A stretch of 64,000 nt of DNA from Clostridia bacterium. GTDB taxonomy: Bacteria > Bacillota > Clostridia > Christensenellales > Aristaeellaceae. The first letter of the stretch is position 1; every line of letters begins with the position of its first letter. The notes under the pieces were generated by a model. That model saw nothing but the letters and a program-made list of their open reading frames with translations, did not search any database and was not told the origin of the DNA. The stretch spans positions 62,001 through 126,000 of the forward strand of contig JAFUDS010000024.1 in the NCBI GenBank assembly GCA_017464305.1, in the 5' to 3' direction. The translations under genes were made by a program, and so were the position numbers. Shown in pieces: positions 42,089-51,891 of this stretch.

Positions 42089-44323
42089 TCATGATTTGTC
42101 AGCGGGCGAATCTTTTCTCCCATCCTGCTGGCGATACTGTTGAGGCGTGCAACCAGAATAGGATTTGAATCGCCGATTAAAGGCGGAAATATCGTAATAC
42201 CCGCACTCGGTAGCAATATCCTTTACGGGCATTTCCGTGGCGCGCAACAGCCGCTGAGCCCGGTTCATACGGGATTGAGTAATGCATTCCAGCGGCGTTT
42301 CCTGATAAATCCGTTTAAATTCCAGGGACAATTTGGAATCGCTCATACCCACTTCTTCCGCAATGCTGGAAACAGTAAGCCCCGGCTCCGAAAAGCGCCG
42401 TTGAATCATTTCATATGCTTTTCTGACAGGTTCCGGAATTTCCTCCTTGGCCGTCTGGGTTTGCAAGGAAACGATCTTCCGACACACCTGGTTCAAAATT
42501 CCATCCAGTTCATCCACAGAGAGGCAGCGGCTTAACCGAAACAGATCATACAATTCTTCCTCATTGACGCCGTTTGCCCGTGCCTCCTCGCTGACAGCAA
42601 TGATGATTTCACTGTACATACAGCGGAAACCAAAGAGAGAGGCCCGGGTGTTATGCATGGCCTGAGAGACCTCCGACAGCGCTTTTTCTACCCGGGCAGT
42701 ATCCCCCTTTCGCAGGGAGGAGCGCAAATGATCTACAGCCTGACGGTTATAATCAGATGGAGAAGCCTGGTTTTCATCCAGATCGGAAAAGAAGATGGGC
42801 GCCGTACTGCCCTTCACAAAGCGCATTTCGAAGGCCGTGTCTGCCTCCAAATAGGCACGTTGCCCTTCCCTCCAGGAGGTATGGTAATTGCTGACGCCCA
42901 TGGTGATGGACTTGCTGCACGCCTTGAGGCCCGCGAACTTGCTTTCCAGGAAGGAACGCAGGAGCTCCTGATCATTGGCGAAGGCCACCAGTACCAAATG
43001 GCTTTCCGTGGAAACCAGGGCCAGGGACGCGCCGGACACCTGCTCATCAAACAGGCGATCGATTTTTTCCGTGGTCAGCTCATAGGAGGATTCGGCAGCT
43101 TTGGCAATGATGGCCACAACGAAATAGCGCGTGTCCACGTTCACCGCCACGTTTTCTGCCATCTGCAGGAAAATGTCCTCATCCGCAAAGCCCCCCAACA
43201 GGAATTGGCGCACAAACTCACTGCGCTGGGCGTCCGCCATGTTTTCAAGCCTTGTGGTCATGGAGGCATTTTCATCAATCAGGCGCTGAATGCCATCCCG
43301 GATTTCAATCAGTTCATTATCGCTGGGCGAATGGATTTCCAGCATGGATTGCAGCAACTTAATGCCCTTCATCCTGGACTGCACAAAGCGACTAATGAGC
43401 AGCACGGCGATCGCCGCCACCACGGCGGACACCAAAACCAGGGCTTTGGTGGAATCAGAGATAGCAATGCTGAATTCTCGGTCCGATATGAGCGCCGCGC
43501 AGGACAGGCTGTTACCGTCCCTTTCGCTGAGCACATGATACAGCTGCCCCTCAAAGCGCAAAGTCTCCTGTCCCTGAGCCACTGCCTGGAGCAGGGCTTC
43601 GCTGGAGGCCCCGGTTCGGCTTTGTCCTGTAATGACTGTTCCCTTGTATTGCGTGACCACATCCGCATCGCCCAGACCGAAGGAATGATACCAATTTCGA
43701 TACACCTGTTCATCCACCAGATACATCACGGTCCCCACCCGGGCCCCTCCTGGGTAGCTGAGGGGCACAAAAAACGTGATCACACTGTGAATGCTGGAAT
43801 CGTTTCGAACGGCGTATCCATCTACGGCCTGGGCTGGCAGGATGGAAAGCGTTACCGTTTTTTCCAGCGCGGCTTTTAGCTCTTCGGGGGCAGTATGCTC
43901 CAGTGTTAATGCCTGATCTACAAATTTATCCAGCAAATAAATACTGGTGGATGAATAAACATATTCATCGCCCTCAAAATGAATGTATATTTCTTTGATG
44001 GTATCATTCACCGCGCGATAGGATGCCAGCTTTCCTGAAAAGCGAGAAGCCTTCACAGGATCGTCAGCGTAGGCTACGGGCGTAATATCATTGTTGGTCA
44101 TTTGTCCCGCGATGGAAACCAGCGTAGAAACCAAATGCGACTGGGCGTCCTGTACCAGGTTCAGGTTGGACTGGTGCGAGTTGAGCAGAATCTGGGTATG
44201 CAAACGGGAGAAGGAGCGATAGGCATACGAAACCATCACGATCATCACAATCAGCAAAATCACCAGGTAGGAAGCAAAGTTTCTTAACAGCAGTTTGCTG
44301 ATCCTTCGTTGTTTGTTCTGCAT
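42089..44323 (-). CDS. Membrane-anchored AraC-family regulator, cluster A
   Basis: A 744-residue regulator. Two membrane helices (about residues 14-36 and 290-312) flank an extracellular cache-like sensor, followed by a cytoplasmic middle region and a C-terminal AraC HTH (FSEPGLTVSSIAEEVGMSDS ... GYYDISAFNRRFKSYSGCTP). This plan is common beside LplABC importers in Clostridia, where it senses sugars outside the cell. The ATG at 44323 follows GAGGAG; an upstream in-frame start would precede the membrane helix with implausible sequence. It has its own promoter, downstream of the binding-protein gene, and is followed by GH2. Confidence 0.93.
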   Translation of the reverse strand: MQNKQRRISKLLLRNFASYLVILLIVMIVMVSYAYRSFSRLHTQILLNSHQSNLNLVQDAQSHLVSTLVSIAGQMTNNDITPVAYADDPVKASRFSGKLASYRAVNDTIKEIYIHFEGDEYVYSSTSIYLLDKFVDQALTLEHTAPEELKAALEKTVTLSILPAQAVDGYAVRNDSSIHSVITFFVPLSYPGGARVGTVMYLVDEQVYRNWYHSFGLGDADVVTQYKGTVITGQSRTGASSEALLQAVAQGQETLRFEGQLYHVLSERDGNSLSCAALISDREFSIAISDSTKALVLVSAVVAAIAVLLISRFVQSRMKGIKLLQSMLEIHSPSDNELIEIRDGIQRLIDENASMTTRLENMADAQRSEFVRQFLLGGFADEDIFLQMAENVAVNVDTRYFVVAIIAKAAESSYELTTEKIDRLFDEQVSGASLALVSTESHLVLVAFANDQELLRSFLESKFAGLKACSKSITMGVSNYHTSWREGQRAYLEADTAFEMRFVKGSTAPIFFSDLDENQASPSDYNRQAVDHLRSSLRKGDTARVEKALSEVSQAMHNTRASLFGFRCMYSEIIIAVSEEARANGVNEEELYDLFRLSRCLSVDELDGILNQVCRKIVSLQTQTAKEEIPEPVRKAYEMIQRRFSEPGLTVSSIAEEVGMSDSKLSLEFKRIYQETPLECITQSRMNRAQRLLRATEMPVKDIATECGYYDISAFNRRFKSYSGCTPQQYRQQDGRKDSPADKS

Positions 44324-44355
44324 GTGTAAGCTCCTCGTATCTGAAATGTACAATG

Positions 44356-44429
44356 CGCACCTCGACCCAACAGGATCGAGGTGCGTATCCCGCACGCGAA
44401 TTATACCATGCGGGAAGAGGCGGAATCAA
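44356..44429 (-). promoter_or_regulatory. Promoter of the cluster A AraC gene with a leader hairpin
   Basis: Minus strand TTGATT (44424-44429), 18-base spacer, TATAAT (44400-44405). A 10-bp perfect hairpin (CGCACCTCGA / TCGAGGTGCG, arms 44356-44365 and 44376-44385) lies in the leader without a T-run. It separates the binding-protein message from the regulator message. Confidence 0.75.
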
Positions 44430-44439
44430 CCTATGGATT

Positions 44440-45975
44440 TTACTGATTCGCTTCCACGTACCGATTGTAAACGGTTTGATACAGTGCAATATAATCATCC
44501 AGGCGGATGTTCTGCAGGGTGCTCTCATAGGTTGCCCAGCTTTCATCGGTCACGCCCTTGACGATGAAGTTGGCCAAGGATTCCTTCGCATACTTATCGA
44601 TTTCAGCATGCAGCAGGGAACGCTGCGTAGATTCATCCACGTCGAAGGTGATCAGCTTGGAAAGAATGTTCCAGCTATTCTTTTCAATGACGCCCGCGGC
44701 CTCATACGCTTCGCAGTAGGCTGTCTTTTCAACGCGATGAGAGGGCATGTTCACCTTGGAGAAATATTCGGGACCAGAGCAATACATCATGGCGGACTGG
44801 CCGGGCACTGTGCGGGTACCATCGCTCATGGGGAAAATTTCCACCTTGCCATCTTCATCATAGCCCCAGAATTCATCCTTGGCGCCATTGTAACCGGTAA
44901 TCATGTTTTCCCAGGCAAACTGGGTATCCAGCCACTTGGCGGCCGCTTCCACATCCTTGCAGCCAGCAGTGATCGCCGCGCCAAAGGAGGGAATCTCCAG
45001 ATACCGCTGCAGGGTAGCCTGATAGCCATCAGCGGAGAAAGGAATTACGCACTCATATTGCTGCCAGATCGCATCGTCGGTACCCATGGCAGACATCCGC
45101 CAGCGCCAGGTGACGCCCACGTTGCCAGCATTGATCTTTGCTTCGGCAGCATTTGAATCCTGAGAAATGGCTTCCACATCGATCAGGCCTTCGTTGTACC
45201 AACGGCTGACGGTCTCCAGGGCCGGCCGCAGGCCTTCCGCCTGGAGAGGAGAGTACACATTGCCTTCCTCGTCCAGGGCAACATGGATTTCGTTGTTGGC
45301 CACGCCCCAGAAGTTAAGAAGGTGTGCGATGCCATCCGTCAAATTACGCAGGGTGCCGCCCATGGGGATTTCATTGGAGGGATCGCCATCGCCATCCGCG
45401 TCCTGATCACGGAAGGCAATCAGCACCTTTTCAAAGTCTTCCACCGTGGTGGGGATTTCCAGGCCCAGATTATCCAGCCATACTTTGTTGATGAACAGAT
45501 GGGCGTCCGTGTTGATATTCTGAGGGATCAGCCAACCCAGCTGATAGGTTTTGCCGTCGGAGGACTTGAGGCTCTGGGCGGTTTGAGGATCAAAATCCAG
45601 ATACGCCTTGTAGTTGGGCATATACTGATCAATGATGTCATCCAGGGGAATCAGGATCTCCTGGTCCACGCCATACATTTCCAGATCCAATCCGCCGCGG
45701 ACGATGACATCGGGGTATTCGCCGCTGGCCAGCATCAGGTTCACCTTGGTGCTCCAGTCCGAACCCTTGATCTGGTTAAAGGTGGCGTGTACGCCGCTCT
45801 GAGCGGTGATGCCAATATCAGGATCGTTGAAATAGGGCATGTTGGCAAAGTCCAGGTCATCAATGTCACGATACTCAACCATGACGTTGATTTCCTTCAC
45901 GTCGTCCGCGAAGGCGGTGGGGATGCAGGCCAGCAGCATGATGGCGGCCAGCAGGAGAGAAAGGGTCTTTTTCAT
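44440..45975 (-). CDS. Carbohydrate ABC transporter substrate-binding protein (LplA-type), cluster A
   Basis: A 511-residue family 1 binding protein with a signal peptide (MKKTLSLLLAAIMLLACIPT). Family landmarks include GSDWSTKVNLMLASGEYPDV, YGVDQEILIPLDDIID and a C-terminal NFIVKGVTDESWATYESTLQ. DQDADGDGDPSNEIP near residue 190 is an EF-hand-like calcium loop, more complete than the NGNG form in the cluster B copy. The Cys in LLAC is followed by I, so lipidation is uncertain. It follows lplC by 68 bases. It should bind the oligosaccharide whose breakdown GH2, GH43 and GH28 complete. Confidence 0.92.
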   Translation of the reverse strand: MKKTLSLLLAAIMLLACIPTAFADDVKEINVMVEYRDIDDLDFANMPYFNDPDIGITAQSGVHATFNQIKGSDWSTKVNLMLASGEYPDVIVRGGLDLEMYGVDQEILIPLDDIIDQYMPNYKAYLDFDPQTAQSLKSSDGKTYQLGWLIPQNINTDAHLFINKVWLDNLGLEIPTTVEDFEKVLIAFRDQDADGDGDPSNEIPMGGTLRNLTDGIAHLLNFWGVANNEIHVALDEEGNVYSPLQAEGLRPALETVSRWYNEGLIDVEAISQDSNAAEAKINAGNVGVTWRWRMSAMGTDDAIWQQYECVIPFSADGYQATLQRYLEIPSFGAAITAGCKDVEAAAKWLDTQFAWENMITGYNGAKDEFWGYDEDGKVEIFPMSDGTRTVPGQSAMMYCSGPEYFSKVNMPSHRVEKTAYCEAYEAAGVIEKNSWNILSKLITFDVDESTQRSLLHAEIDKYAKESLANFIVKGVTDESWATYESTLQNIRLDDYIALYQTVYNRYVEANQ

Positions 45976-46043
45976 TGGGAAACCTCCTTATATTTTTTGA
46001 TCGGGACCAACTCCCGATGGGAAACGGGGAAAAAGCAAGGGTC

Positions 46044-46976
46044 TTATCCTTTCACGGAACCAATCATGACACCCTTTACAAAGAATCTCTGCATGCAAAG
46101 GTACAGCACCACAGCCGGGGCGGTCGATACCACAATGATGCAGTATTTTGCAATTTGTGCCCGGTTCAGCAATTCCGCGTCCTGCTCCGCCGTATCGCTG
46201 ACCATGCTCATGAGCAGCTCTCGACTGGATTCCAAGGATGCCAGGATTTCCTTCAAGATGGTTTGCAGGGGCAAAAGCGACCGGGTTTGCAGGTAAATCA
46301 ACCCTGTCCAGTAGTCATTCCATTTGGCGACGCCATAATATACGGACAGAACCGCGATGATCGTGCCGCTGAGCGGAATGACGATCCGGATAAAATATTG
46401 CAGTTGGGAAGCGCCATCCAGATTCGCCGCCTCATACAGCGCTTCGGGAATTGTGGAGGTGATGTATGTGCGGGCCACCATCACGTTCCACACGGACACG
46501 CAGCCCATCAGAATACAAACCCAGGCTTTGTTGTACAATCCCACATCCCGAACAGTCAAGAAGGTAGGAATCAAGCCGCCGTTGAAAAACATCGTGAAAG
46601 CGAACAGGAAGGAAAGCAGCTTCTTGCCAGGAAACTTCCTGGACAGGGTAAAGGCCGCGCCCATGGTGACCACCAGGCTGATGGCCGTGCCCACCACGGT
46701 GTACACCACAGAATTAAAGAAGGAATGAATCAATTCCTGATTCTGGAACACCGCGTTGTAACCCAGCATGGTCATTCCCCGTGGATAGAGCGTTACCTGG
46801 CCGGATGTCACCAGCGTGGCGTCAGAAAAGGAGCAGATGATGACCAGATAAATAGGATACAAGGTAACGATCAGCACCAAGGCCACCATAATGCCAATGA
46901 AAATATTGAAGGCCCTGTCGGCTTTGATGATCTTCTGTTTCGCGGGCTTCATGTTCTGTTTCGCAAGGGCTGTCAT
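46044..46976 (-). CDS. lplC: Carbohydrate ABC transporter permease LplC-type, cluster A
   Basis: A 310-residue six-helix permease. It has FTLSRKFPGKK in the first cytoplasmic loop, FNGGLIPTFL, the EAA loop (LYEAANLDGASQLQYFIRIV) and the family-typical end KGVMIGSVKG. It pairs with the LplB-type permease encoded 17 bases upstream. ATPase subunits are not encoded in any of the sugar clusters here, so a shared MsmX-type ATPase elsewhere is expected. Confidence 0.94.
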   Translation of the reverse strand: MTALAKQNMKPAKQKIIKADRAFNIFIGIMVALVLIVTLYPIYLVIICSFSDATLVTSGQVTLYPRGMTMLGYNAVFQNQELIHSFFNSVVYTVVGTAISLVVTMGAAFTLSRKFPGKKLLSFLFAFTMFFNGGLIPTFLTVRDVGLYNKAWVCILMGCVSVWNVMVARTYITSTIPEALYEAANLDGASQLQYFIRIVIPLSGTIIAVLSVYYGVAKWNDYWTGLIYLQTRSLLPLQTILKEILASLESSRELLMSMVSDTAEQDAELLNRAQIAKYCIIVVSTAPAVVLYLCMQRFFVKGVMIGSVKG

Positions 46977-46993
46977 GTGAGTTTCCTCCTCTC

Positions 46994-47950
46994 TTAAAAC
47001 AGCGTTTCTCCATTCATTCTGGCAGAAATCCGATTGGTGGACAGCACCAGAATGAAGTTCACGACATTGACAAACAGGCCGATGGCCGCGGTATAGGAGA
47101 ATTGGCCAGAGCCGAGGCCCATGCTATAGACATATGTCCCGATGATGTCTGAGGTGGCCATGTTGCCCCCTGTTTGCAGCAAAAGTGTTTTCTGAGTCGA
47201 GGAAGAAAGCAGGGAGCCGCTGTTCAAAATCAGCATCATGGTCGCGGTGGGAATGATGTGGGGCAAATCAATATAGCGAACCTTCTGCCACTTGTTGGCG
47301 CCATCAATGGTCGCGGCCTCGTACAGCTCCGGATCCACGCCCGCCAGCGCGGCTATATATAGGATGGAATCCCAACCTGCGTTTTGCCAGATGCCGGAGA
47401 TGATGTACACTGGGCGGAACCAGCTGGCTTCATTCATGAAGTAGATGGATTTACCTCCCATGGCGTTGATCAAATGATTCACGATGCCATTGGTAGGTGA
47501 AAGCAGGATATAGAGGATCCCGGCCAGAACCACCGTGGAAATGAAGTGAGGCACGTAAATGGCTGTTTGGGTGAATTTCTTCAGCCGCTGGGAGCGAATG
47601 TTGTTGACAATCAGCGCCAGGGCAATGGGCATTGGAAAGGTGAAAAGCAATCCCAGCACATTCAGCAGCAGCGTATTGCTAATCAGGCGCCTGAAGTAAT
47701 AAGCATTGAAGAAGGTGTAAAAATGCTTGAATCCGTTCATGCTGGTCCAGGGGCTTCCCGTGATGCCCCGCACAGCCTTGTAATCCTTGAACGCGATTTG
47801 AATGCCGTACATCGGCAGGTAATTAAAGATGATCAGATAGACCAGTGCTGGAAGAATAAGCACATAGAGCCAGCGATTCTGGAGTATCCCTTGCCCGGTT
47901 TTCTTCATCCGGCTTCCCATGGATACCTTTCTTTTTTCTACTTGCTGCAC
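46994..47950 (-). CDS. lplB: Carbohydrate ABC transporter permease LplB-type, cluster A
   Basis: A 318-residue permease with the LplB signatures NYLPMYGIQIAFKDYKAVRG, YVPHFISTVVLAGILYILLS, the EAA loop (LYEAATIDGANKWQKVRYID) and SSSTQKTLLLQTGGNMATSD. A GTG start at 47950 is chosen because AAAGGAGG stands 8 bases upstream; a longer frame to 48118 has no ribosome site and would run into the divergent GH28 promoter. It is the first gene of the cluster A operon. Confidence 0.92.
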   Translation of the reverse strand: MQQVEKRKVSMGSRMKKTGQGILQNRWLYVLILPALVYLIIFNYLPMYGIQIAFKDYKAVRGITGSPWTSMNGFKHFYTFFNAYYFRRLISNTLLLNVLGLLFTFPMPIALALIVNNIRSQRLKKFTQTAIYVPHFISTVVLAGILYILLSPTNGIVNHLINAMGGKSIYFMNEASWFRPVYIISGIWQNAGWDSILYIAALAGVDPELYEAATIDGANKWQKVRYIDLPHIIPTATMMLILNSGSLLSSSTQKTLLLQTGGNMATSDIIGTYVYSMGLGSGQFSYTAAIGLFVNVVNFILVLSTNRISARMNGETLF

Positions 47951-48028
47951 AGGCGTTCCTCCTTTTTCTTTTGGTCGGTATTTTTCCGACGAGAACATTT
48001 TTGCATGAAAGGAGTCAAAGCGCAATTG

Positions 48029-48139
48029 GCAGAAATTTCCGCATTGGCTTGAAACGGGAAAGAAGTAAGCGGCGCCGGGTTTTTGCCACGTTGTGCAGAA
48101 ATTTCGGCATAGTTTCATTCGAGCAAATTGTGATAAAAT
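48029..48139. promoter_or_regulatory. Shared control region of cluster A operon and GH28, with a repeated AraC-type site
   Basis: The word GCAGAAATTTCCGCAT occurs at 48029-48044 and again, with one change, at 48095-48110. The second copy lies just upstream of a weak plus-strand promoter whose -10 is TAAAAT (48134-48139). The first lies just upstream of a minus-strand TTTGACT -35. Direct repeats next to poor -35 boxes fit activation by the cluster's AraC protein in both directions. Confidence 0.55.
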
Positions 48140-48176
48140 AGAGCGCAGAAAAGCGACACAGAACGGAGGAAAAGAA

Positions 48177-49691
48177 ATGAACCTGTATGCCCCATCCGAA
48201 GCCAGAACGTCTGAAACCCTGCTGATCTACTGGGACAAGTTCCAGGAGGGTCCAAACACGATTCAATACAAAGTATATGTAGACGAGAAATGGTTCTCCT
48301 CCGTTTTTTGCACGGATGAGACGATCACCGGGCTGGAACCGGACAGAGAATACAGCCTTCGGGTCACCGCGGAGGAGAATGGGCAGCTGTTGAGCACAGC
48401 TGGACCAATCTTCGTCCGCACGAAGCCCGCTGGAGCAAGACTGGATGTGACGGAGTTTGGCGCCGTGGGGGATGGCTGCAGGCTAAATACCTTGGAAATT
48501 CAACAGGCCATAGATGCCTGCCCTGAAGGCGGCACAGTGTACGTACCGGATGGGGTTTTCCGAACCGGCGCGCTGTTTTTGAAAAGCCATATGACCCTGT
48601 GGCTTTCTGAGAAAGCGACGCTGTTGGGCAGTGAGAACCTGCGGGATTATCCAGTATACATGTATCGCTACGAAGGACGGGAAAAGCCGCGCTTTGCCAG
48701 CCTGATCAACATGCCCATCATCCTGCCTGAAGATTGTGCGACAGCGCCGGCATGGACGGATGTGACCATTCGAGGCGGCGTCTTCAACGCAAATGGCGTG
48801 GCGCTATTCCAACAGGAATTGAATCATCCGGAGGGAAATCGGGGAAGCGCGGTGGCCCTCCGGAACATAGACGGGCTATACCTGTACGATACCACGATTC
48901 GCCAAGCGCCTTTCTGGTGCCTGCATATCATTTACAGCAACCACGTAACCATGAATCGAATCAAAATTCGCAATAAGTTTGACGAAAATGGAAACCGTTA
49001 CCAGGATCTGTACAACGGCGACGGCATCGACCCTGATTCCTGCGGATTTGTGAACATCCTGCATTCCAGCATTGAAAGCCAGGATGATTGTATAGCGATT
49101 AAATCCGGGCGGGATGAGGAAGGCCGTCAGGTAGGCATCCCTTCCCACGATATTCGGATAACGAATTGTGAGTTTTCCCATGGCTTCGGTGCGGCCATCG
49201 GCAGCGAAATGTCCGGCGGCGTCTGGGATGTGCTGGTGCAGGACTGCGTCTTTCATCAGTCCTTCAGCCTGGGCAGCGTAAAAAACTGCCGCGGCCGCGG
49301 CAGTATCATCAAAAGGGTTACCTATGAAAACATTCACATGATCAATACCTCTACAGAGCATGATATGACCAAATGGTTCAAAGGGGCGATCAACGTGGAT
49401 CAATCCTATGGCTTGGATAGCTTCTCCGTGGATGAGTTGCACCCCGTGACAGAAGGAACGCCTTCTATTCGTGAAATCGCTTTTCGGAATATCACGATCG
49501 ACACCGTAACTGGATACGCGGTTTATCTTTGTGGGCTGCCAGAGAACCACATGCGGCAGATTCTTCTGGAAAACATCACAGCCCGGGCGCCCCACGGCAT
49601 CCTCGTTGAAAACACGGATGCGGTTGTCCTGAATCAGGTGGAGGTCGATCCCTCCCCACGGGAGGAATCGGCCGTTCCCTTCCGATATTGA
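48177..49691 (+). CDS. Glycoside hydrolase family 28 (polygalacturonase-like) with N-terminal Fn3-like domain
   Basis: A 504-residue cytosolic protein. Residues 1-90 form a fibronectin type III-like module (TSETLLIYWDKFQEGPNTIQ ... LEPDREYSLRVTAEE). The right-handed parallel beta-helix follows from VTEFGAVGDG. GH28 active-site motifs are present: GDGIDPDSC, SQDDCIAIKSG (two catalytic Asp), SHGFGAAIGSE (the GHG position, first Gly replaced by Ser) and the RGRG segment in the RxK region. The ATG at 48177 follows CGGAGGAAAAG. With no signal peptide it would act on imported oligogalacturonides or rhamnogalacturonides. Its 3' end overlaps the convergent AraC gene by 58 bases. Confidence 0.93.
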   Translation: MNLYAPSEARTSETLLIYWDKFQEGPNTIQYKVYVDEKWFSSVFCTDETITGLEPDREYSLRVTAEENGQLLSTAGPIFVRTKPAGARLDVTEFGAVGDGCRLNTLEIQQAIDACPEGGTVYVPDGVFRTGALFLKSHMTLWLSEKATLLGSENLRDYPVYMYRYEGREKPRFASLINMPIILPEDCATAPAWTDVTIRGGVFNANGVALFQQELNHPEGNRGSAVALRNIDGLYLYDTTIRQAPFWCLHIIYSNHVTMNRIKIRNKFDENGNRYQDLYNGDGIDPDSCGFVNILHSSIESQDDCIAIKSGRDEEGRQVGIPSHDIRITNCEFSHGFGAAIGSEMSGGVWDVLVQDCVFHQSFSLGSVKNCRGRGSIIKRVTYENIHMINTSTEHDMTKWFKGAINVDQSYGLDSFSVDELHPVTEGTPSIREIAFRNITIDTVTGYAVYLCGLPENHMRQILLENITARAPHGILVENTDAVVLNQVEVDPSPREESAVPFRY

Positions 49692-51874
49692 AGCGGCGTC
49701 TCTCCTACCACCTGCTTAAACCGCCGAATAAAGCTGCCGGAGTCGTAGTAACCCACCTGGACGCTGATTTCCCGAATGGTCAGGTCCGTTTCCCGCAGCA
49801 GCTCCTTCGCCTTCTCGCTGCGCAGCAGCGTCAGGTAATCCGAGGGCGTCAGGCCCATCCGCTCCTTAAAGCTCAAGCTCAGCTTCGCGGTGGAAAGATC
49901 AAAGGATTCCGCGATGGCCGCCATGGAGATTTCCGGGTCGGTAAAATGCGCGTCGATATACCGCGCCGCCTGGGAGATGGGATCCTCTGCCGGCGGCGTC
50001 TGCCCCTGGGGCTCTGCCTCCTCCCGCATCAGCTGGTCGCACAGGCGGCGCAGCAGCTCGTCCAGATCATCAATGGTCTGGCAGGAGGTCAGGGTAAAGA
50101 TATCATAGAAATCCCGGGCCTCCCGTCCGTCCGCCAGCTTGGCCGCCTGGGAGCGGGTCAGGGTATCAATCACGTCATTGTAGATCATGCGGAAGGCGAA
50201 AGGGGACATGCTGGTGTTCTTCAGGAAGCGCAGCAGCTCGCTGATTTGCTCATCCAGCCTTTCTCGATTGTTCAGCGCCAGGGCCTGGCTGATGCCGTTG
50301 GTAATCTTCTGGGCCCGGGGCAGCACATCCTCTAAGTTGGCGGACAAATCCCCATAGGTCACCACCCGCTCCCGCCCCATGACAAACCGATTCTCATAGG
50401 CCGCGGCGGCCTCCAGATAGGCCGTGGGCGCCTCCGAGTAGGAGGTGTGCAGGGCGGACAGAGCGGTGACTCCATTGTTGCCCTCCCCGCTGTCCTTCCG
50501 GCGAATCCGCTCCGCCAGATCGTAAATCAGTGCTGGCTCCTCCGCGAAGGCCAGGAAAAGATAGGCCTTCATGGCCACCAGCTCCGCCCCCACGGCGCTG
50601 ATGCCCTGCAGGGAGGCGAAGGGTTCCTGATTGATCTCAAAGGGCCGGTCCCACTCCTCGGAGGCAGAGCACAGGATGACCCCATAGTATTTCTTCTCGA
50701 TGTCCAGTCCCAGTCCCGCTGCAGCCCGCGTGATTTCCCCCTCCTCCGCGAAGCGCCGCTTGATAAACCGGAACACGAAATACCGCCGCCGCATGGGCAG
50801 GGATTGCTCCAGCTGGCTGGCCAATTCGCTGTTCCGGGCCGTCAGCTGCCGAATTCCGCTGGAAATCTGGGTCAGCTCGTCCTTCCGCTCCGCCGCCTCC
50901 AGCGCCAGCAGACTGGAGATTTCCTCAATGGGCCGGGCATGGCGCCGGGCGATCCAAAGAATCAGCACCACCGAGGCCGCCAGCAGCGCCCCCAGCATAA
51001 TCATGACATTGCTGAGGCTGCGCCATACCGCCGCGTTCACCGTGCTCATCCGCAGCGCAGTCATATACCGCATGCCCCAGCTCCGATCCTCCAGCGTCAC
51101 CGCCAGCCATTTCTCTCCCTGGCTGGAAAGGATGCGGCTGTACTCCCCCTCCTCCGGGGTCCAGTTGACCTCCTGGGCAGAAAGGGGCAGATCCTCCGCC
51201 TGGGTCAGCAGCTGATCCCCATAGAAAATATAGGTATTCAGCTCCGTGTCGATGGCGTCCGCGAACAGATTGCGATAGCTGCTTTCCTTCACCAGGAAAA
51301 ACAGGCTCCCCTTGCTGGCCCCCGGATTCGAACCCAGGGGCAGAATGAAGCCTACCATGCGGGATTCCGTGCCGTCCATCAGGCTGGAACGGATCCGCTG
51401 GGCCGGCAGCACCGTGATTCGATCCTCCCCCTGCAGCCGCTGGCGCAGGGTGTCCGGATCCGTGCTCTCGAACTCCGTCATCCGGAGGAACCGATCAATG
51501 GTCATGGAGGAGGCTGAGGTATACATCCGGTCCTCCCCTCGGAAGGTCAGATACATCTGGTCACAAAAGGTGTTGATGGCCGTGTAGGGCACCAGCTGCA
51601 TCTGCAGCTCATAAGCCTTCCAGGGCTCCTTTTCATAGGAAAAGCCCTCGATCTGGGGGGAAAGCCCCATCTCCTCCGCCGTGCTGATCATGGCGGAAAT
51701 CGCGCTTTCATGCTGCATGGCGATGCGGGTCAGGCGGTTGATCTGCGTCTCCACCATCCGCTCCTGAATCTGGCGCTGGGAGGTATACAGTAAGTAGGCG
51801 GAGATGCCGGAAAACAGCACCAGCAGCACCAGGGTATAGGACAGCGCGTAGCGAATAAAGATCGATCTTCGCAT
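49634..51874 (-). CDS. Membrane-anchored AraC-family regulator, cluster B
   Basis: A 746-residue protein of the same plan as the cluster A regulator: helix 1 (residues 8-28, YALSYTLVLLVLFSGISAYL), extracellular sensor, helix 2 near residue 300 (VMIMLGALLAASVVLILWIA), a cytoplasmic middle and a C-terminal AraC domain (FDLSTAKLSLSFKERMGLTP ... GETPLQYRKGT). It is encoded 17 bases after the cluster B binding protein and probably controls both that gene and the divergent permease operon. The last 15 codons run antisense to the end of the GH28 gene. Confidence 0.93.
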   Translation of the reverse strand: MRRSIFIRYALSYTLVLLVLFSGISAYLLYTSQRQIQERMVETQINRLTRIAMQHESAISAMISTAEEMGLSPQIEGFSYEKEPWKAYELQMQLVPYTAINTFCDQMYLTFRGEDRMYTSASSMTIDRFLRMTEFESTDPDTLRQRLQGEDRITVLPAQRIRSSLMDGTESRMVGFILPLGSNPGASKGSLFFLVKESSYRNLFADAIDTELNTYIFYGDQLLTQAEDLPLSAQEVNWTPEEGEYSRILSSQGEKWLAVTLEDRSWGMRYMTALRMSTVNAAVWRSLSNVMIMLGALLAASVVLILWIARRHARPIEEISSLLALEAAERKDELTQISSGIRQLTARNSELASQLEQSLPMRRRYFVFRFIKRRFAEEGEITRAAAGLGLDIEKKYYGVILCSASEEWDRPFEINQEPFASLQGISAVGAELVAMKAYLFLAFAEEPALIYDLAERIRRKDSGEGNNGVTALSALHTSYSEAPTAYLEAAAAYENRFVMGRERVVTYGDLSANLEDVLPRAQKITNGISQALALNNRERLDEQISELLRFLKNTSMSPFAFRMIYNDVIDTLTRSQAAKLADGREARDFYDIFTLTSCQTIDDLDELLRRLCDQLMREEAEPQGQTPPAEDPISQAARYIDAHFTDPEISMAAIAESFDLSTAKLSLSFKERMGLTPSDYLTLLRSEKAKELLRETDLTIREISVQVGYYDSGSFIRRFKQVVGETPLQYRKGTADSSRGEGSTST

Positions 51875-51891
51875 CCCCGGAACGCCTCCTT

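Noticed and set aside
44940..45420. DQDADGDGDPSNEIP in the cluster A binding protein as a dockerin module
   Set aside because: It is a single loop inside the binding-protein fold, and relatives have the shorter NGNG form at the same place, so it is a calcium loop of the family and not a cellulosome domain.
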